64,000 nucleotides of DNA from Zizania palustris. Its lineage: Eukaryota > Streptophyta > Magnoliopsida > Poales > Poaceae. The notes under the pieces were generated by a model. That model had not been told where the DNA came from. It saw only the letters and a list, made by a program, of their open reading frames with translations, and made no database searches. How positions within the stretch are numbered: position 1 is the stretch's first letter; every line of letters begins with the position of its first letter. Of this stretch, positions 23,801 through 35,917 are shown piece after piece. The DNA is taken from positions 79,720,029 through 79,784,028 of the forward strand of contig JAAALK010000079.1 of NCBI GenBank assembly GCA_019279435.1, read 5' to 3'. Made by a program: the position numbers and the translations under genes.

Positions 23801-24208
23801 CAGGCGGGGCGTGGGCGGGAGGAGAGAGGGGAGGCGTGCGCCGACAGGCGGGCCCCTCTTGTCAGCGAGAGGGCGGCGATGGGCTGGGCCAAAAAGGCCG
23901 CTGGGGGGAGTTTCAGGGTTTCGGCCCGTTTAGAATTAAAATTGATTTCTGATTTTAAATAATTCCAGAAAATCAAATATTTGATTAAGGGTTGATTCAC
24001 TGTTGACAAAAATTTGTAAAAATTCCTAAAATTATATCTTGGTCTCTAGTTCATCTCATAAAATTTTCAAGTCCAGATTTTAAGTATTTCTCCCTGTTTG
24101 GCTTTATTCAGGCTCTTTTGTGATTTTTCCTTTAACAATAAATCCAAAAATGATTTAAATATTATTTTTCTTTTTATTTTATTCCTTTTTAATGTCTGGG
24201 GTGTTACA
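20897..24208 (-). repeat. 3' LTR of element C (3312 bp)
   Basis: The minus strand reads TGTAACACCCCAG...GGGGCGCGACA. It contains two perfect or near-perfect hairpins: CACGGTGAAC/GTTCACCGTG near 22685-22707 and GATTAAATCCC/GGGATTTAATC near 22919-22943. A minus-strand TATA-like CTATTTAAACC lies at 23432-23442. Confidence 0.95.
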
Positions 24209-24224
24209 ATCCTATCCCCCTTAC
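24209..24224 (-). other. Polypurine tract of element C
   Basis: The complement of 24209-24223 is TAAGGGGGATAGGAT, directly before the 3' LTR. It is the plus-strand DNA primer used in reverse transcription. Confidence 0.85.
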
Positions 24225-24250
24225 AGAGAATCTCGTCCTCGAGATTCAGA

Positions 24251-27200
24251 TCAATCCTCGAATAGCTCAGGATGCTGTGCCTTGAGTTCATCTTCTTTTT
24301 CCCATGTAGCTTCCTCTACTGGATGATTGCTCCACTGCACTTTGCAGAAGCGGATGACTCGACTCCTGGTGGTTCTTTCTTTGACTTCCAATATCTTGAC
24401 CGGTTTTTCCACATAGGTCAGATCTTCTTGGACATCCAACTGCCGAAGATCTACTTGCTCCGTGGGGACGCGGAGACACTTCTTGAGTTGAGACACATGA
24501 AACACGTCATGCACTCCAGCCAGCGAGGGCGGTAATTCCAACTGATAAGCCACTTCGCCTTGGCGTCGGACAACGGGAAATGGTCCAACATATCGAGGGG
24601 CCAACTTTCCTTTCATGTTAAACCGTTGAGTCCCACGAAGAGGTGTAACCCGAAGGTAGACATGATCTCCTTCTTCAAAGGCTAGGTCTCGACGGCGATT
24701 GTCGGTGTAGCTCTTCTGTCGCGATTGGGCTGTCTTGAGTCGGTCTCTGATGATCCGTACCTTCTCTTCAGCTTCACGAAGAATGTCGGTTCCGAATACT
24801 TGGGATTCACCCGTTTGGTCCCAAAGTAGAGGCGTTCTGCACTTACGTCCATATAGGGCCTCAAAAGGAGACATCTGAAGACTGGCTTGATAGCTATTGT
24901 TGTACTGAAAATTCTGCATATGGCAAGCTCTTGTCCCAAGTGGCTCCAAAATCCAAAACACATGCTCGAAGCATATCCTCTAGTATCTGATTTACCCTTT
25001 CTGTTTGTCCATCTGTCTGAGGATGGTAGGCGGTACTGAAATTCAATCTCGTGCCCATCTCCTCTTGGAGGTTCTTCCAAAAACGAGAGGTAAACTGACT
25101 TCCTCGGTCAGACACTATCTTCTTGGGCACTCCATGAAGACATACTATCCGGGCCATATATAGCTCTGCTAGCTTAGGGCCACTAAAGGTCGTCTTGACG
25201 GCTATGAAATGAGCTACTTTTGTAAGCCGATCAATGATCACCCATATAGAATCATACCCCAGTTGGGTCTTTGGTAATCCGGTGATGAAGTCCATCCCGA
25301 TCTCTTCCCACTTCCATTCCGGCACTTTAAGTGGCTGCAACAATCCTGCAGGTCTCTGATGTTCAGCTTTTACTCTTCTGCAGGTGTCACATTCGGCGAC
25401 GAACTGGGCAATCTCTCTTTTCATGCTAACCCACCAATATCGTTCCTTCAGATCTTGGTACATCTTGGTACTGCCGGGATGAATGGAGTACAACGTCTCA
25501 TGGGCTTCTCTTAGGATAAGAGTCTTTATTTCAGGTTTATCCGGCACACATATCCGAGTTCCAAACCATATGGTGCCATTCTCGTCTTCTGAAAATCCGG
25601 GGGCTTTTCCTTATCTCATGTTCTTCTTAATGGCAGCTATATCCGGGTCCTCTAACTGAGCTTCACGGATCTGCTCAAACAAGACAGGTTGGGTCTCCAA
25701 GGTGGCTAGATATGCTCTGGTGGTCACTCCAAGATTTAATTTTTCCATTTCCCTACATAACAAGGGTGCGTGTTCTTGAATCATCATGGCTGTGCAATAT
25801 CCCTTGCGACTCAGGGCATCAGCTACCACATTTGCTTTTCCGGGGTGGTAGTGTATACCTAGGTCGTAGTCCTTAATCAATTCCAGCCATCGTCTTTGCC
25901 TCAAGTTCAGATCTGGCTGTGTGAAGATATACTTCAAGCTCTTGTGATCCGTAAAGATCTCACAGCGATTCCCAACCAAATAGTGCCTCCAAATCTTGAG
26001 AGCGTGCACTACGGCGGCTAATTCCAGATCATGGGTCGGATAATTTAACTCATGAGGTCTCAACTGACGGGAGGCATAAGAGATAACTTTCCCATCTTGC
26101 ATAAGAACACATCCCAATCCTTGGCGAGATGCGTCGCAATAGACATGGAAGTCTTTGCGGATATCTGGTAGGGTCAGTATAGGTGCGGATACCAAACGAG
26201 TCTTGAGGGTGCGGAAACTTTCCTCGCATTCAGGAGTCCATTCGAACTTCTCTCCTTTCTGCAACAACTTGGTCATTGGCTTGGCTATCTTGGAAAAATT
26301 CTCGATGAATCTTCGGTAATATCCGGCCAATCCCAGAAAACTTCGTATCTCAGATACGTTCGTGGGTGGCAACCAATCCGTAACTGCTTCTACGGTGGCA
26401 GGGTCTACTGCGATTCCTTGCGCAGAGATGATGTGTCCGAGGAACTTTACTTCTGCCGTCCAAAACTTGCACTTGCTGTACTTGGCATATAATTGGTGTT
26501 CCCTTAGCTTTCCTAAGGTTAACCGGAGGTGAGTCTCGTGCTCCTTCTGGTCCTTGGAATAGATGAGGATGTCGTCGATGAAAACCACTATAAACTTGTC
26601 CAAATATTCCATGAACACTTTATTCATCATATTCATGAAGAAGGCAGGGGCGTTGGTCAATCCAAAGGACATAACCGTGCACTCATATAATCCATAACGG
26701 GTAGTGAAGGCCGTCTTGGGTATATCTTCTTCTCGGATCCTCAACTGATGATAACCAGACCGCAGGTCGATCTTCGAGAATACCGTAGCTCCTTTGAGCT
26801 GGTCGAAGAGGTCATCGATCCGAGGCAACGGATACTTATTCTTGATTGTCACCTCATTCAGGGCGCGGTAATCTACACACATACGCTTTGCCTTGTCTTC
26901 TTTCTTCTCGACGAAGATGACGGGGGCACCCCACGGTGATGTGCTTGGTCTGATATAACCTTTCTTCTCAAGATCCTCCAACTGTCGCTTCATCTCAGCT
27001 AATTCATTGGCGGCCATCCGGTATGGTCGCTTGTAAATAGGGGTGGTTCCAGGCACCAAGTCAATCCTGAACTCGATGTCCCTCCTGGGTGGCATTCCCG
27101 GTAAATCCTCTGGAAACACGTCCGGGTACTCACAGACTATTGGTATTTCTTCCAAGGTAATCTGGTGCAGTCTTGGTCTTCTGATCTTTAGTCTTGGCAT

Positions 27201-28730
27201 CTGAAATGTGACGGCAGTCCCTTCTTCGCTGGTCACAGTCACTTTTCTCTGGGCACATTCTATCACCCCTTGGTACTTATTTAACCAATCCATTCCTAGA
27301 ATGAGATCTAGGCCTTGGCATTCTATTAGGATGGGATCGGCCCAAAATATGGTGCCGTGAATATCTATCCATACCTTTGGGCTATAATTTAGGGCTAGGG
27401 TTTGTTTTCCTGGGGTGACTATTTGTACGGCTCTGGGTAGATCTTCGGTGTTTAGTTTGTTCTTTTCCACAAAATCAGTTGATATGAAGGAGTGCGTAGC
27501 TCCAGTGTCAAATAAAACCACTGCAAGTGCTGAATGTACCAAGAACTTACCCATCACTATCTCTGGTGCGACCTGAGCTTCTTCCGCGGTGACGTGATTG
27601 ACTCGGGCGTGGATGGCGGGGTTCGCGGCAACTCCTTGAACGCGCTTAGGATGGGGGCAAGCATTGGAGTAATGCCCCTCCTGACGGCAGTTGAAACAAA
27701 CCACGGGCTTGCCGTGCTTGTCGCGCAGGATCTCTGCCTTCTCGGCCGGGGCAGCTGGGGCGGTCGGTGCGGCTGGAGCGGCACAAGGTTGGCTGGCTCC
27801 GGCATTGGCAGCTGGTGGCGCCGGGCGATACACAGGCCGGGGGTGGTACTGTGGCGCTGGTGGGGGTGGAGCAAAACGGGGTCTCTGGGCCATACCCTGG
27901 TTCTGCCTGAAGGCTATCATCCTCTTCTTCTTTAGGTCAACTTTATTCTGTTGAGTCTCTTGCATAATAGCTTTGTTCACCAACTTTTGGAAGTTGGCGA
28001 AATCTCCGGAGATGAGTTGTAGGGACAACTCGTCCTTCAGTCCCCTAAGGAACTTGGCCTGTCTGGCCGCGTCTGTACGGACCTCCTCTGGTGCGTACCG
28101 GGCCAGACGGTTAAACTCATGTAGATACTCAGTGACAGATCTGCTCCCCTGCTGCAGATCTCGGAACTCTTGTTGCTTCTGGGCAACGATGCCGTCGGGG
28201 ATGTGGGCGGCACGAAAGGCGGCCGAGAACTCCACCCAAGTGGGGGCGTGGCCCTCGGGCAGAGTCTCGCGGTGGTTGTCCCACCACTCAGCGGCGGGAC
28301 CATGAAGCTGGTGGGTGGCGAAGGCCACCCTCTCCTGCTCAGTGCAGGTCAGGAGATCGAGCTTCTTCTCGATCGCCCGCAACCAATTCCCAGCCTCCAT
28401 GGGGTTGGTGGTGCTTGAGAAGGTCGGTGGGCGGACTCGGAGGAACTCCGAGAGCTGAGTTGCGGGAGCGGGAGCTGGTGTGGCGGGTCGGGGCAGCTCG
28501 GGCTGTTGGTGGAGGCGAAAGAAGTGAGCCTGCTGCTCTTGCATCTGCTGCTGCTGCTGCTGCATCTGGTGCAGGAGGGCTGAGACCAACTGATTTTGAG
28601 TGGCCATCATTTCAGCCAAGGTGGGGTGGTTGGCGACCGGGGCTTGCCTCTGCCCGGTGGCTCCCCATTGTGGCAGGTTGCCACTATCCCCTCCGTTCTG
28701 AGGAGCGTCTGATCCCTGGGTGTTGGTCAT
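24251..28730 (-). pseudogene. Gag-pol polyprotein of element C, one stop and one frameshift
   Basis: ATG at 28730. Order by residue: Gln-rich N-terminus (a CAG-type run gives Q5), gag core (about 95-230, WLRAIEKKLD), zinc knuckle CFNCRQEGHYSNAC (near 342), aspartic protease FDTGATHSFIS (near 403), reverse transcriptase (KIDLRSGYHQL near 650, FIDDILIYSK near 715) and RNase H (YCDASRQG near 868). An in-frame TAA at 25611-25613 then interrupts. The same frame continues into the integrase (H-x-GSTKMYQDL, CDTCRRVK, SDRGSQFTS, HPQTDGQTERVNQ). A one-base shift near 24905 moves the rest to another frame, which ends with a chromodomain (VIRFCKVQW, EEATWEKEDEL) at 24251. Both breaks look recent. The polyprotein cuts itself, copies RNA to DNA and integrates it. 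Confidence 0.92.
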
Positions 28731-28907
28731 CCTGGAATTTTCAATGTGTACACATTTATTTTGGGTGAACTTCTTTATATTTTATTTCAAAAGGATACCG
28801 TTCTTGCGGTTACATTTACTTATTCTCTCATTCATGCCTTATATTTTGACATGAATGTTTAATACAAGCAAGCAAATAAAAAATAACAATCAATCGTAAT
28901 ACTACGT

Positions 28908-29714
28908 CTAAGGCAGCTCGGGGGACGGCTCGATCTCGGGCTCGTGGGAGACGGGCGGGGTCGAGGAACTGGACGGTCCGGCGGGTGGTGCGCTGCGGGA
29001 GATCCTCTTGGGCCTCGCTGTGGGAGTCTGAATGGGTTTCTTCCGGCGAGGCGGAAGAGGTGCGATCTCCTCGATGTCCTTCTTCAACTCCTCGATCTGG
29101 TAGCGGAGGTGTGGGTTGGTGGCGACACGCTGTCGAAGGAGCTCATTCTGACGCCGCAACTCCTCTGCCTCGGCAGCCAAGCGGTGTCCCTGCTGGATGC
29201 GGCGACGAAGCTCTCCGTTCTCGCGGTTCAGGTCCTCGGAGGAATGGCGGTAGAAGCTGATAGTGTCGCGCTGTCCGTTGGCGTCCTGCAGCGCCTCGTA
29301 GTGGAGATCATCCATGGCCTCCAACAAGCGCATGGTATGTCCAATCGCCGAATAGCGCTGGGAGAGGGTGCTGACGAAGACACTGTGTGGACTCCCTGGG
29401 GTGCGAAGAGGTACGAAGCGGAAGTCCGTGTCGTAGAGCTCGCTGTCGTAGATCATCTGGAGCTCCGTAAGTGCCTGGAGAGCGGTGCGCTGACTGGCTA
29501 CCAGGAAGGTAGGTCCTCCTCCGCGGTAGGTGTGAGCTGTCTGAGGGGAGGGCTGGACGACGACGGTGACCTCGTAGTAGCTCTCTTCCTCGTCGGGGAA
29601 GACTCCATGGTACATCGGCTCATGCTCGAATCCGAGGAAACTGACGAGCATGCGTAGCTCGCGGATGAATCCGGTCTCGTCACGAAGGTTCCCATTCACG
29701 GTACGGATCGGCAT
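28908..29714 (-). CDS. Extra ORF upstream of gag in element C (268 aa)
   Basis: An intact ATG-to-stop frame fills most of the space between primer site and gag. It has no membrane segment or enzyme motif. Residues about 20-130 form a mixed hydrophobic domain (FLGFEHEPMYHGVF, an alpha/beta look). Residues about 150-215 form a coiled coil (LNRENGELRRRI, LRRQNELLRQRV). The C-terminal 45 residues are basic, then Pro/Ser-rich. ORFs in this place (orf0) have been described in some rice gypsy families, to my recollection RIRE3/RIRE8, without a known function. Lack of stops in a young element is weak evidence of use. Confidence 0.7.
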   Translation of the reverse strand: MPIRTVNGNLRDETGFIRELRMLVSFLGFEHEPMYHGVFPDEEESYYEVTVVVQPSPQTAHTYRGGGPTFLVASQRTALQALTELQMIYDSELYDTDFRFVPLRTPGSPHSVFVSTLSQRYSAIGHTMRLLEAMDDLHYEALQDANGQRDTISFYRHSSEDLNRENGELRRRIQQGHRLAAEAEELRRQNELLRQRVATNPHLRYQIEELKKDIEEIAPLPPRRKKPIQTPTARPKRISRSAPPAGPSSSSTPPVSHEPEIEPSPELP

Positions 29715-29835
29715 CTACAAAAGAGAGAAAATTTTGTGAAAATCTTAGAAGATGAGAGGATAAGTAATCTTTTGTAAAATATAATATATATATAAGTCCT
29801 AGGGTCAGGTCTGTTTGGCTTCCTACAGTCAAGTC

Positions 29836-29848
29836 GGCTCTGATACCA
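29836..29848 (-). other. Primer binding site of element C
   Basis: The complement reads TGGTATCAGAGCC, matching the tRNA-Met 3' end, three bases inside the 5' LTR. Confidence 0.9.
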
Positions 29849-29851
29849 TCT

Positions 29852-32800
29852 TGTCGCGCTCCGATTTAATAAATCAGGACTTTTATTGAAATTCCAAAGA
29901 ATATCAATAAACCAAGACGTTCATAAAGCGACCACGTACAATACGGGCAATCATTCACGGTTCGTAGACCGCATTAATACAAAAGTGAATAAAGATGAAG
30001 AGAAACTAATAAAATAAGGGTCCTAGATGAACGCCTCCTTCCAGTCTCGCCTTGACTGGGTCGCTACTCCAGACCTTCATCCTCCTCGTAGTAGACTGGC
30101 TCTGATGGTGTAAGTCAACGGGGTGAGTACAGATGTACTCAGCAAGCCACCGAATGCAAGTATAAATGCAAGATAATAACAAGGGAGATAGTGGCTAGTT
30201 TAGCGGAAGCAGTATATTTGTAAAGCATTTAATGTGAGCAATTTATTAGTACGGAAAAGTAAACATGTGAATGCATCATCATCATCTTCTAACTCGAGGA
30301 GTACGTTTTACCTCCTCGCAGCAACAGTCCTTACATGTCATGTATAACTCATCCATTCAAACAATTGTAAACTAACTGCGAGTAGTCACACAACCCGCCC
30401 TTGACCGTGGGCTCGGCTTTTCGAAAAGATTGATTTTACTCTGATCAGAGATGTACCACTGTACCCACAAGGCACGCACTCATCACCTACACCGAAGTGT
30501 AACGAGATGACCCATCACACGGGAACTCGTGCCAAAACCTTCCATATGGTCTTCCCCGACTCAGCAGCACCCTCTTATAGGTTTCGTACCGTGTCTCGCC
30601 ATGTCGAGTTTCCACAATACCCCCTCTTGAGCCATCGTCGGTACAAGGCGCCCTGAGGGCTAGCCCCTTGCCCCCTCCACTATGGTGCCGTGAGACGGAG
30701 GATTCCACACTTCCAGTTAGGACTTACCCATTAGACTTGTGGTTGGTACGGAAGTGCTTTGCAACAGATCCCGCAGACCGGTCCTTATAGTGCCCCGGGT
30801 GCGACATACCAAAACCCGAGCTTGCACCCGGAACCCACCATACTTATAACATACCTAACTCCAACAGAGTCCAGAGACAAGAATAACAGGGTATTTCATA
30901 TACCAGAATCCATCTACTCTACGACTCATTCTTTATATCCTATAGCAGTTGTGCCGGTACATTGGGCACTAGCTAATATAATATCTGTAGAGTGACAAGG
31001 AGTTGAGGCTCAATAAGCATGGCTTGGGTTTGCACACAAGGACGGGGATCTAATAAATATAAGTGTAGGGCTTGATGTTTGACTAATGCAATATTTATCC
31101 TATGGGTTATAGCGATAATTTATTAAAACATGGGCTCAAATATGATCAACTGTTTCCACAGAGGTGGTCGATGACTTGCCTTGCTCAGCAAATGGGGATG
31201 GAGGAACCTCGGGGTAGAACTCCTGCTCCTCGACGAACTCGTAGTCTTCTCGATACGGAAAATAAACAGTATATTCAATAAACAGATAAAATTCACCAAA
31301 TATTTAAACACACACAGTTGTAGGTTTTATTATGTGAAGTAATATTTTAATATTTCAAGGTTTTGTTCAAAACGGTAAAGTTTAATATTTTAGAATTTTT
31401 CCCAATTTATTTTCTGTATTATAAATTTTAACCCTAAGGGATTTTTATCCATTTATTTATTAATAATATTTTGGACAACAGAAACATACTGTTTTTATGG
31501 CATTTTTGTGTAGAGAATAATGTTCTGGTTCTAACAAAATTTGAATGGTGAAATTTGGAGTTAAAATGAGCAAGATATGAATTTTTGAAGTTTAAACTAT
31601 TTTCTGAATTTTATTTCAACAGAAAAACAGTCCCTGGTCCACGGTGAACCAGGTTCACCGTGAACCCGTGACTATGCGCGTGGACCCGAGCGATCTGGGC
31701 CGTTGGATCTGGATCCGGCGGCCAGATGCGAGGCGGGGGTTTTAAATGAAAATGAACGGCTGTGATTAAAACGTGGTGAACGGTTACACGTGGACGCCTG
31801 AGATCGCTCGGATGTTTTAAGTGGCGATCGACGATCGCGATCGCCCGATACCCCTTCGATCAGATCCGAGGGCTTGGATTAAATCTCGAAGGGATTTAAT
31901 CGTAGCCCTCCGATCGTGATCAGACGGCCACGATCGCGTCCGGCACGGCACGACGTAAGGGGGCGCGTACCCCCCTTCGTCTCCGGCGACGGCGGGTTCG
32001 GGTGCGACCATGGCGGCGGCGACGAGCGCCTACAGGCCTATCTAACGGCAAAAATGGAACGGGGAGGGGAGGGCGGTCATGACCGTACCTCTGGTGGCGA
32101 CGGCGGCGAAGAACGGCGACCGGCGACGAGGGTAGATGGCGAAGAGGGTTCGGGAGCTCGACGGCGGTGGTGATCCGGCGGGTTCCAAGGCCAACGGAGT
32201 GGTGGCCGGGGATGAGCGGTCGACGTCGGTCTCGTTAGTGGTGGTGGCTAAGGCGGAGGAGGCCGGAGGCGGCGGCGATCGCTCGCCGGAGGTGGAGCAG
32301 AACCGAAGTTCGAAAGGAGGGCGACGATGCTCTGCTTTTGCTCGAGGAGGGCTCTGCTGGCGTGGGCTGAGAGCGGAGGTCGGAGGGGGTTTAAATAGGG
32401 GGTCGTCGGCGTGAAATGGGAAGGGGACCGGTGGAAATCCGAAAGGATTCCATCCTTGCGCCGGCGAGCTTCCATACCCACGGATAGGGTTCTATATTCA
32501 TGAATCCGCGTCGGGTTTGGATGGAAAGAGATCGCCGGAGTGAGGGGATCACGATTCAGTGCTTGGTTGGGCGAAATCGGGCGGCCGGCGGCGGATTTGG
32601 GAGGGGATCTCGCCGGATAAGGAAGGGGGATCCCCTTCCAACGAAGAAGACGATGCTGACAGGTGGCCCCCACCTGTCAGCGGGCGAAACAGGAAAGGAA
32701 GGGCCTGACAAGCGGGTCTGAGCGGTCAGTGGCGCGGCGGGGGCTGACCGGTGGGACCAGGCGGGGCGCGGGCGGGAGGAGAGAGGGGAGGCGTGCGCCG

Positions 32801-33165
32801 ACAGGCGGGCCCCTCTTGTCAGCGAGAGGGCGGCGATGGGCTGGGCCAAAAAGGCCGCTGGGGGGAGTTTCAGGGTTTCGGCCCGTTTAGAATTAAAATT
32901 GATTTCTGATTTTAAATAATTCCAGAAAATCAAATATTTGATTAAGGGTTGATTCACTATTGACAAAAATTTGTAAAAATTCCTAAAATTATATCTTGGT
33001 CTCTAGTTCATCTCATAAAATTTTCAAGTCCAGATTTTAAGTATTTCTCCCTGTTTGGCTTTATTCAGGCTCTTTTGTGATTTTTCCTTTAACAATAAAT
33101 CCAAAAATGATTTAAATATTATTTTTCTTTTTATTTTATTCCTTTTTAATTTCTGGGGTGTTACA
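29852..33165 (-). repeat. 5' LTR of element C (3314 bp)
   Basis: Same sequence as 20897-24208 with few changes. The TATA-like CTATTTAAACC on the minus strand at 32388-32398 should drive the element RNA leftwards. Confidence 0.95.
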
Positions 33166-33170
33166 GCAAC

Positions 33171-34520
33171 AAAGCTCGACTAGTTGCCCAGGGTTTTTGC
33201 CAGAAAGAGGGTATTGATTTTGAGGAGACTTTCGCCCCTGTTGCCCGTCTTGAGTCCATTCGTATTCTTTTAGCTTTTGCCGCTTCTAAGGGTTTTAAGC
33301 TTTTTCAAATGGATGTCAAGAGTGCTTTTCTGAATGGGTACATAGAGGAGGAGGTCTATGTTAGGCAGCCCTCCTGTTTTGAGAACCCTAAGTTTCCTTG
33401 ACATGTTTTTAAGCTGCAGAAAGCTTTATACGGTCTGAAGCAAGCCCCTAGGGCTTGGTATGAACGGTTAAAGAAGTTTTTGTTAAGGAAGGGCTTTGTG
33501 ATGGGTTCTGTGGACAAAACTCTTTTCTTGCTCAGAGATGCCTCAGACTTCTTGATTGCTCAGATTTACGTGGATGATATTATTTTTGGTGGTTCTACTG
33601 ATGCACTTGTGTCCAAGTTTCCTGAGCAGATGCACAACGAGTTTGAGATGAGCCTCATGGGTGAGCTCAAGTATTTCCTAGGGCTCCAGATCAAGCAGAC
33701 CAAGGATGGCATCTTCATCCACCAGAGTAAGTATACGCGGGACATGTTGAAGAAATTCGACTTTGGTGGGGAGCTGAAGCCTCAGATGACCCCAATGGGT
33801 ACATCTGGGGGCCTGGACAAGGACGATAGCGGCGTCAAGGTCAATGAGAGAGAGTATCGAGGGATGATCGGTTCACTGCTATACTTGACGGTGACGAGGC
33901 GAGACATTCAGTTTGTCGTGGCACTGTGCGCGCGCTTCCAGTCTTCACCACGCGCGTCTCATCGACAGGCTGTCAAGCGCATTTTCAGGTACCTTACCTA
34001 TGCGCCCGATCTCGGTCTTTATTATTCAGCATTATCGTCTCTTGATTTATTTGGCTTTTTAGACGCTGACTTTGGTGGGTGCCGGTTGGATCGCAAGTCG
34101 ACTTTCGGTACTTGCCAGTTTCTTGGTTCTTCTCTTGTCTCTTGGTCTTCTCGAAAGCAGTCTAGAGTTGCACTTTCTGCCACTGAGGCTGAGTATGTAG
34201 CTGCTGCTAGCTGCTGCTCATAGTTGGTTTGGATGATTTCCACTTTGCGAGATTTTGGGTTGTTCTTTCCTACCAGAGTCCCTCTGTTTTGTGACAGCAC
34301 CAGTGCAATTAGTGTAGGGAAAAACCCATGTCTCCATTCAAAAACCAAACATATTGATGTGCGCTTTCACTTTCTGAGGGATCAATATGAGAAAGGTGTA
34401 TTGACCTTGTTCATGTTAATACCCATCATCAGTTGGCTGACATTTTCACCAAACCCCGAGATCAGTCTACTTTTGAGCGTTTGCGAGGGGATTTGGGTGT
34501 TGTGTATCCTTTTTAGGATA
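33171..34520 (+). pseudogene. Pol of element B, second part: reverse transcriptase and RNase H
   Basis: This resumes the RT frame cut at 20896. Motifs: KARLVAQG, ETFAPVARLE, QMDVKSAFLNG, GLKQAPRAWYE, the catalytic YVDDIIFGG (near 33570), then the copia RNase H region LDADFGGCRLDRKST, ATEAEYVAAASC and a decayed TKHIDVRFHFLRD end near 34380. There are at least two stops (33400 region and 34220) and shifts at the C-terminus. It is inactive. Confidence 0.9.
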
Positions 34521-35917
34521 TTTTTGAGTCAGTTTTTTTCTTTCTTCTTTACTCTTTTCTTGAGTCTTTTTGTGTGTGTTCATATCATGCATATTCACAT
34601 ATCACACTTTGAGCTTGGTTCTGTTATATGATTGATCTGCTTTACTTACTCTATCTAGTATATGCTTTTGATTACCTATCGATGATCATGATGTGCTTTA
34701 GTTCACATGATATGTCTGATATCTATCATATGCATGGATTTTATGCTTTAAAATTGAAAAATGATCACCATTGCTTCTGGTAACTAGCATGTGTAGGCTG
34801 AATGATTTTTCTATCTGTTACATGCCTTGTAGCTAGATCCTTAGATGTAGATATGAAACTTGGACATCTATATGCTTTAACATGGAAAATGTGCGTTAAA
34901 AAGGATAAAAATAAGAAAAATGAAAATACCATGCCTTTTTATGCTTGATTTGAAAAGATCCAGGTGGGTTTGCTTTGTCGCATTGCATTGTTCTGGACTG
35001 CTTACCATAGCACTTTGGTATGAACTAGGACAGTGTAATGTATGCCAAGACCAATGTCTTAAGCTTCTGATGGTCCAGTTCTGGCCTAGGCTTGACTTGG
35101 TCGATTAGCATAAGTTTTGACAAGCAAATAACCCATGGCAAAAATGAAAAAGGAAAAGAAAAAGCTTGAAATTTAAAAAGATAACAAGTTTGCTGAAGCA
35201 CTTTGTTCTGGACAATGCTTATCTTGGTAGATATCAGTTAGCTTTTGCATCTCATGCTTTACCTTGCTTGTCATCTAGAAAATGTGGTGATGCTTTTGTT
35301 TGCAAAAATTGAAAAATGTGTGCTAATGACTTTCTTTAGATATCATCTGTTGCACTGATAATGCCATGTGTCTTAGACAGTATGTTTTTTGCTATACCTG
35401 TTAGATGTTGTAATGGCAATCAATCATATCTGAGAATCATGCTTTCTATACTCCACCTGCACTCCAGTTGCATTCATTGCATATTTTGAGGGGGAGCTGC
35501 ATTTCAGGGGGAGTTTGTGTCTGTGTCTCTTTAGAGTGCATTTAGTCTCGCTTGATGAGTCCAATTGTCAACAAGGGGGAGAAATTTTGGGTTACTCGAT
35601 CTTTTAGAAGAGAGTTTTTGGCTTTCTCTGGGATTTGTTTTAGGGAGAGTTTTAGTCTCTTTTGCCCTTACTCTTTGGATATCATTGTTGATAATTCTGA
35701 GATTGCACTCGTTTTTTTGAGTCTTTTATTTTTGGTTAACCATAATGACCGCTTTCTTGCTTTTGTTCGTCTTTTGGTCATTAGGGTTAAACTTTTATTT
35801 TATTTTCTTCTTCTCTGTTTTTTCTTGTGTTTTTGTTTTCGTGTTTCCACGTGTGCTTGCAGGTACTGGAGAGCTGATAAAGAGAAGTGTTGATAATGCA
35901 CTCATCAAGGGGGAGAT
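34521..35917 (+). other. Non-coding 3' region of element B with conserved block and repeated polypurine tracts
   Basis: There is no ORF of note. The block 34951-35302 matches the corresponding region of element D (complement of 42088-42427) in the same order, including GAAAAGATCCAGG, CTGCTTACCAT, CCTAGGCTTG, CAAATAACCC-TGGCA and TGGTGATGCTTTT. Three polypurine-like tracts precede the one at the LTR: GAGGGGGAGC near 35487, CAGGGGGAGT near 35505 and ACAAGGGGGAGA near 35571. Extra tracts of this kind are a Sirevirus trait. There is no envelope-like ORF. Confidence 0.75.
35905..35917 (+). other. Polypurine tract of element B
   Basis: TCAAGGGGGAGAT directly before the 3' LTR. The context ATGCACTCATCAAGGGGGAG is identical to that of element D. 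Confidence 0.9.

Larger units (their letters stand above)
20897..33165 (-). mobile_element. Element C: young Ty3/gypsy chromovirus (Tekay-like)
   Basis: Two 3.3-kb LTRs, a tRNA-Met primer site, an extra ORF, gag-pol in gypsy order (reverse transcriptase and RNase H before integrase), a C-terminal chromodomain and a polypurine tract are all on the minus strand. Target duplication GCAAC is exact (20892-20896 and 33166-33170). By eye the LTRs differ at about 12 substitutions and four 1-bp indels in 3312 bp, so it is the youngest element here. Long LTRs beginning TGTAACACCCC and a chromodomain suggest the Tekay/Del lineage; the family name was not determined. Confidence 0.93.

Noticed and set aside
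28944..29657. 237-codon plus-strand frame opposite the extra ORF of C
   Set aside because: It is the mirror of 28908-29714; low-complexity Gly/Arg/Leu composition and no motif.
34521..35900. Envelope-like ORF in element B
   Set aside because: Some Sireviruses carry one, but the frames at 34920, 35552 and 35745 are short, AT-driven and unlike any envelope.
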